Positions 62,690 to 64,000 of a stretch of DNA of 64,000 nt are shown here, piece by piece. The stretch covers positions 1,569,998 to 1,633,997 of the forward strand of contig JAINUG010000052.1 of assembly GCA_029706075.1 (NCBI GenBank), given 5' to 3'. Source of the DNA: Aldrovandia affinis. Lineage: Eukaryota; Chordata; Actinopteri; Notacanthiformes; Halosauridae. Position numbers and translations under genes: made by a program. Numbering within the stretch: the first letter of the stretch is position 1; the number at the start of each line of letters is the position of its first letter. A model generated the notes under the pieces. The model saw only the letters and a program-made list of their open reading frames with translations. It was not told where the DNA came from and searched no databases.

Positions 62690-62990
62690 TACGGTGTGTG
62701 CTGCCTGTCAGGGGTGCAGTTCAAAACCTGTCTCTACCAGACTGGCGCTGGTCTTCAGCCCCGATCGGGGGTGGCACTTGGCTGTTCGCCCCAGGGGGAA
62801 GGAGGGAGGGTGAGCCGGCACAAGTCCGTCGAGGAGCAGGAAGGGTGGTCGGGTTCCACCTTGGAGGATGCGGATCTACCGGCCCGGAAAGATTGACTCG
62901 TTACCCAGAGGACGGGCGGTGGACTCGTGGGGAAGGGTGAATTAATATAAATAGAGGGTATAATTGGCAACCAAATTGGGAGAAAAACTA
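62690..62990 (+). repeat. SINE-A, 5' shortened
   Basis: B-box-like gcagttcaaaacctgtctc, body ccccgatcgggggtggcact, tail ccaaattgggagaaaaacta. Confidence 0.83.
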
Positions 62991-63053
62991 GAAACTATAA
63001 TTAAAAACAAACAAAAACAAAAAACTAATAAATGAAAAGGAAACAAATATATA

Positions 63054-63863
63054 CACTACTAGTCAAAAGTTTTAGAACACCACCACTTTCCAGTTTTTAC
63101 TGAAATTTAAGCAGTTCAAGTCCAGTGAATAACCTGAAATGGTACAAAGGTAAGCAGTAAACTGCCAGAGGTTAAAAAATAAAGTTTAGGTTACCAAAAA
63201 CTGAAAAATAATGTCAATTTCAGAGTTATAAAAAAAGGCCCTTTTCAGGGAACAAGTAATGGGTTAACGTGGGTTAACAGTCACTCTGTGCAAGTCGCTG
63301 ACTCTGGATCCAGTAAAAAAGCACCAGAGCCCCACCATCACAGTTCCTCCTCCATGTTTGACAGTTGGGTTCACACACTGAGGAAACATCCTTTCGCCTA
63401 CTCGACAGCGTACAAAAACCCTGCATGATGAACCGAAGATTTCTAATTTTGATTCATCGGTCCATAAGACCTTCTTCCAGTCTTCAGTAGCCCACTGACG
63501 GTGCTTCAAGGCCCAGGCAAGCCTCTTTTTCTTCTTTTGCCATCTTAGCAATGGCTTTCTTACTGCCACTCAACCTGTCAAACCTGCAGCTCCAAGTCTT
63601 CTCTTCACAGTTGAAACTGAGACTTCCTTACTTCGACCAGTGTTAAGCTGTGCTTAAAGCTGTTGTCCTGTGAGCCACCTATCACGCAAGCTGTTAACTC
63701 TCAAAAACTTGTCTTCTGATTTTGTTGTGGCTTTGCAATTTTAAACCTCTGGCAGTTTACTGCTTACCTTTGTACCATTTCAGGTTATTCATTGGACTTG
63801 AACTGCTTAAATTTCAGTAAAAACTGGAAAATGGGGGTGTTCTAAAACTTTTGACCGGTAGTG
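63054..63863 (-). mobile_element. Tc1/mariner deletion derivative with ~124-bp inverted repeats
   Basis: TA-flanked. Arms 63054-63177 and 63741-63863 are about 95% identical: cactactagtcaaaagtttt ... cagtaaactgccagaggtt. Interior minus-strand fragment: RKPLLRWQKKKKRLAWALKH, WATEDWKKVLWTDESKLEIF, HGGGTVMV. 810 bp; the C-terminal catalytic half is deleted. The arms are far better conserved than the remnant coding part. Confidence 0.92.
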
Positions 63864-64000
63864 TATGTGCCTAATAAGGGCAGCTGACTTCATACATAAT
63901 CTAGTCCATCCTTCTCATGTTTAATCATCCTGCACAGTGGTAATTACGCATGGTTGATGCCCCCTCCCTCTCCCCTTCCCCACGTTAGCTTGCTAGCTAG

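Overview
The window is vertebrate, almost certainly ray-finned fish, nuclear DNA. Its single recognisable host gene is split into short GT-AG exons. The rest is intron packed with teleost-type mobile DNA: Tc1/mariner, hAT and PIF/Harbinger DNA transposons, an L1 ORF1 relic, several tRNA-derived SINE families (some with the 'gtaagtcgctctggataag' L2-type tail), and TA/CA microsatellites. No bacterial-style genes, CRISPR arrays or genuine tRNA/rRNA genes were found.

The host gene lies on the minus strand from about 48189 down to 2258 and runs off the window at both ends. Twelve exons could be placed to the base. They join in one open frame of 2364 nt (788 codons) with every splice phase matching. 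Exons 1-5 give most of a calponin-homology (CH) domain. Exon 7 gives the '[14 protein letters not shown]...[14 protein letters not shown]' block typical of LIMCH1/LMO7, and exon 12 the following 'SKSMSD' segment. This identifies a LIMCH1/LMO7-family gene, most likely limch1, an actomyosin regulator. Exons 8-11 are four consecutive phase 2-2 exons whose lengths are all multiples of three (1407 nt, 469 codons). They look like a removable isoform cassette and carry a repeated D-D-[LM]-x-x-R-[RK] motif. The start of the CH domain and the C-terminal LIM domain are not seen.

Layout: 1-2257 downstream intron with an L1 ORF1 relic; 2258-15121 the exon-dense part, with a CpG-rich candidate internal promoter near 5.0-5.3 kb; 15122-36694 a 21.6 kb intron holding a complete hAT element (18603-20755), a cluster of four Tc1/mariner elements separated by TA/TG microsatellites (25115-30543), a fifth Tc1 copy (32889-34040) and a hAT MITE (35534-35758); 36695-48189 three CH exons, with a Tc1 element nested inside a palindrome at 41.6-43.5 kb; 48190-64000 upstream intron with SINEs, deletion-derivative Tc1 elements and a GC-rich island at 56.5-57.2 kb.

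The most abundant repeat is a roughly 330-380 bp tRNA-like SINE (called SINE-A here), with about 18 full or partial copies in both orientations. Most longer reading frames outside the exons come from this family or from transposases.
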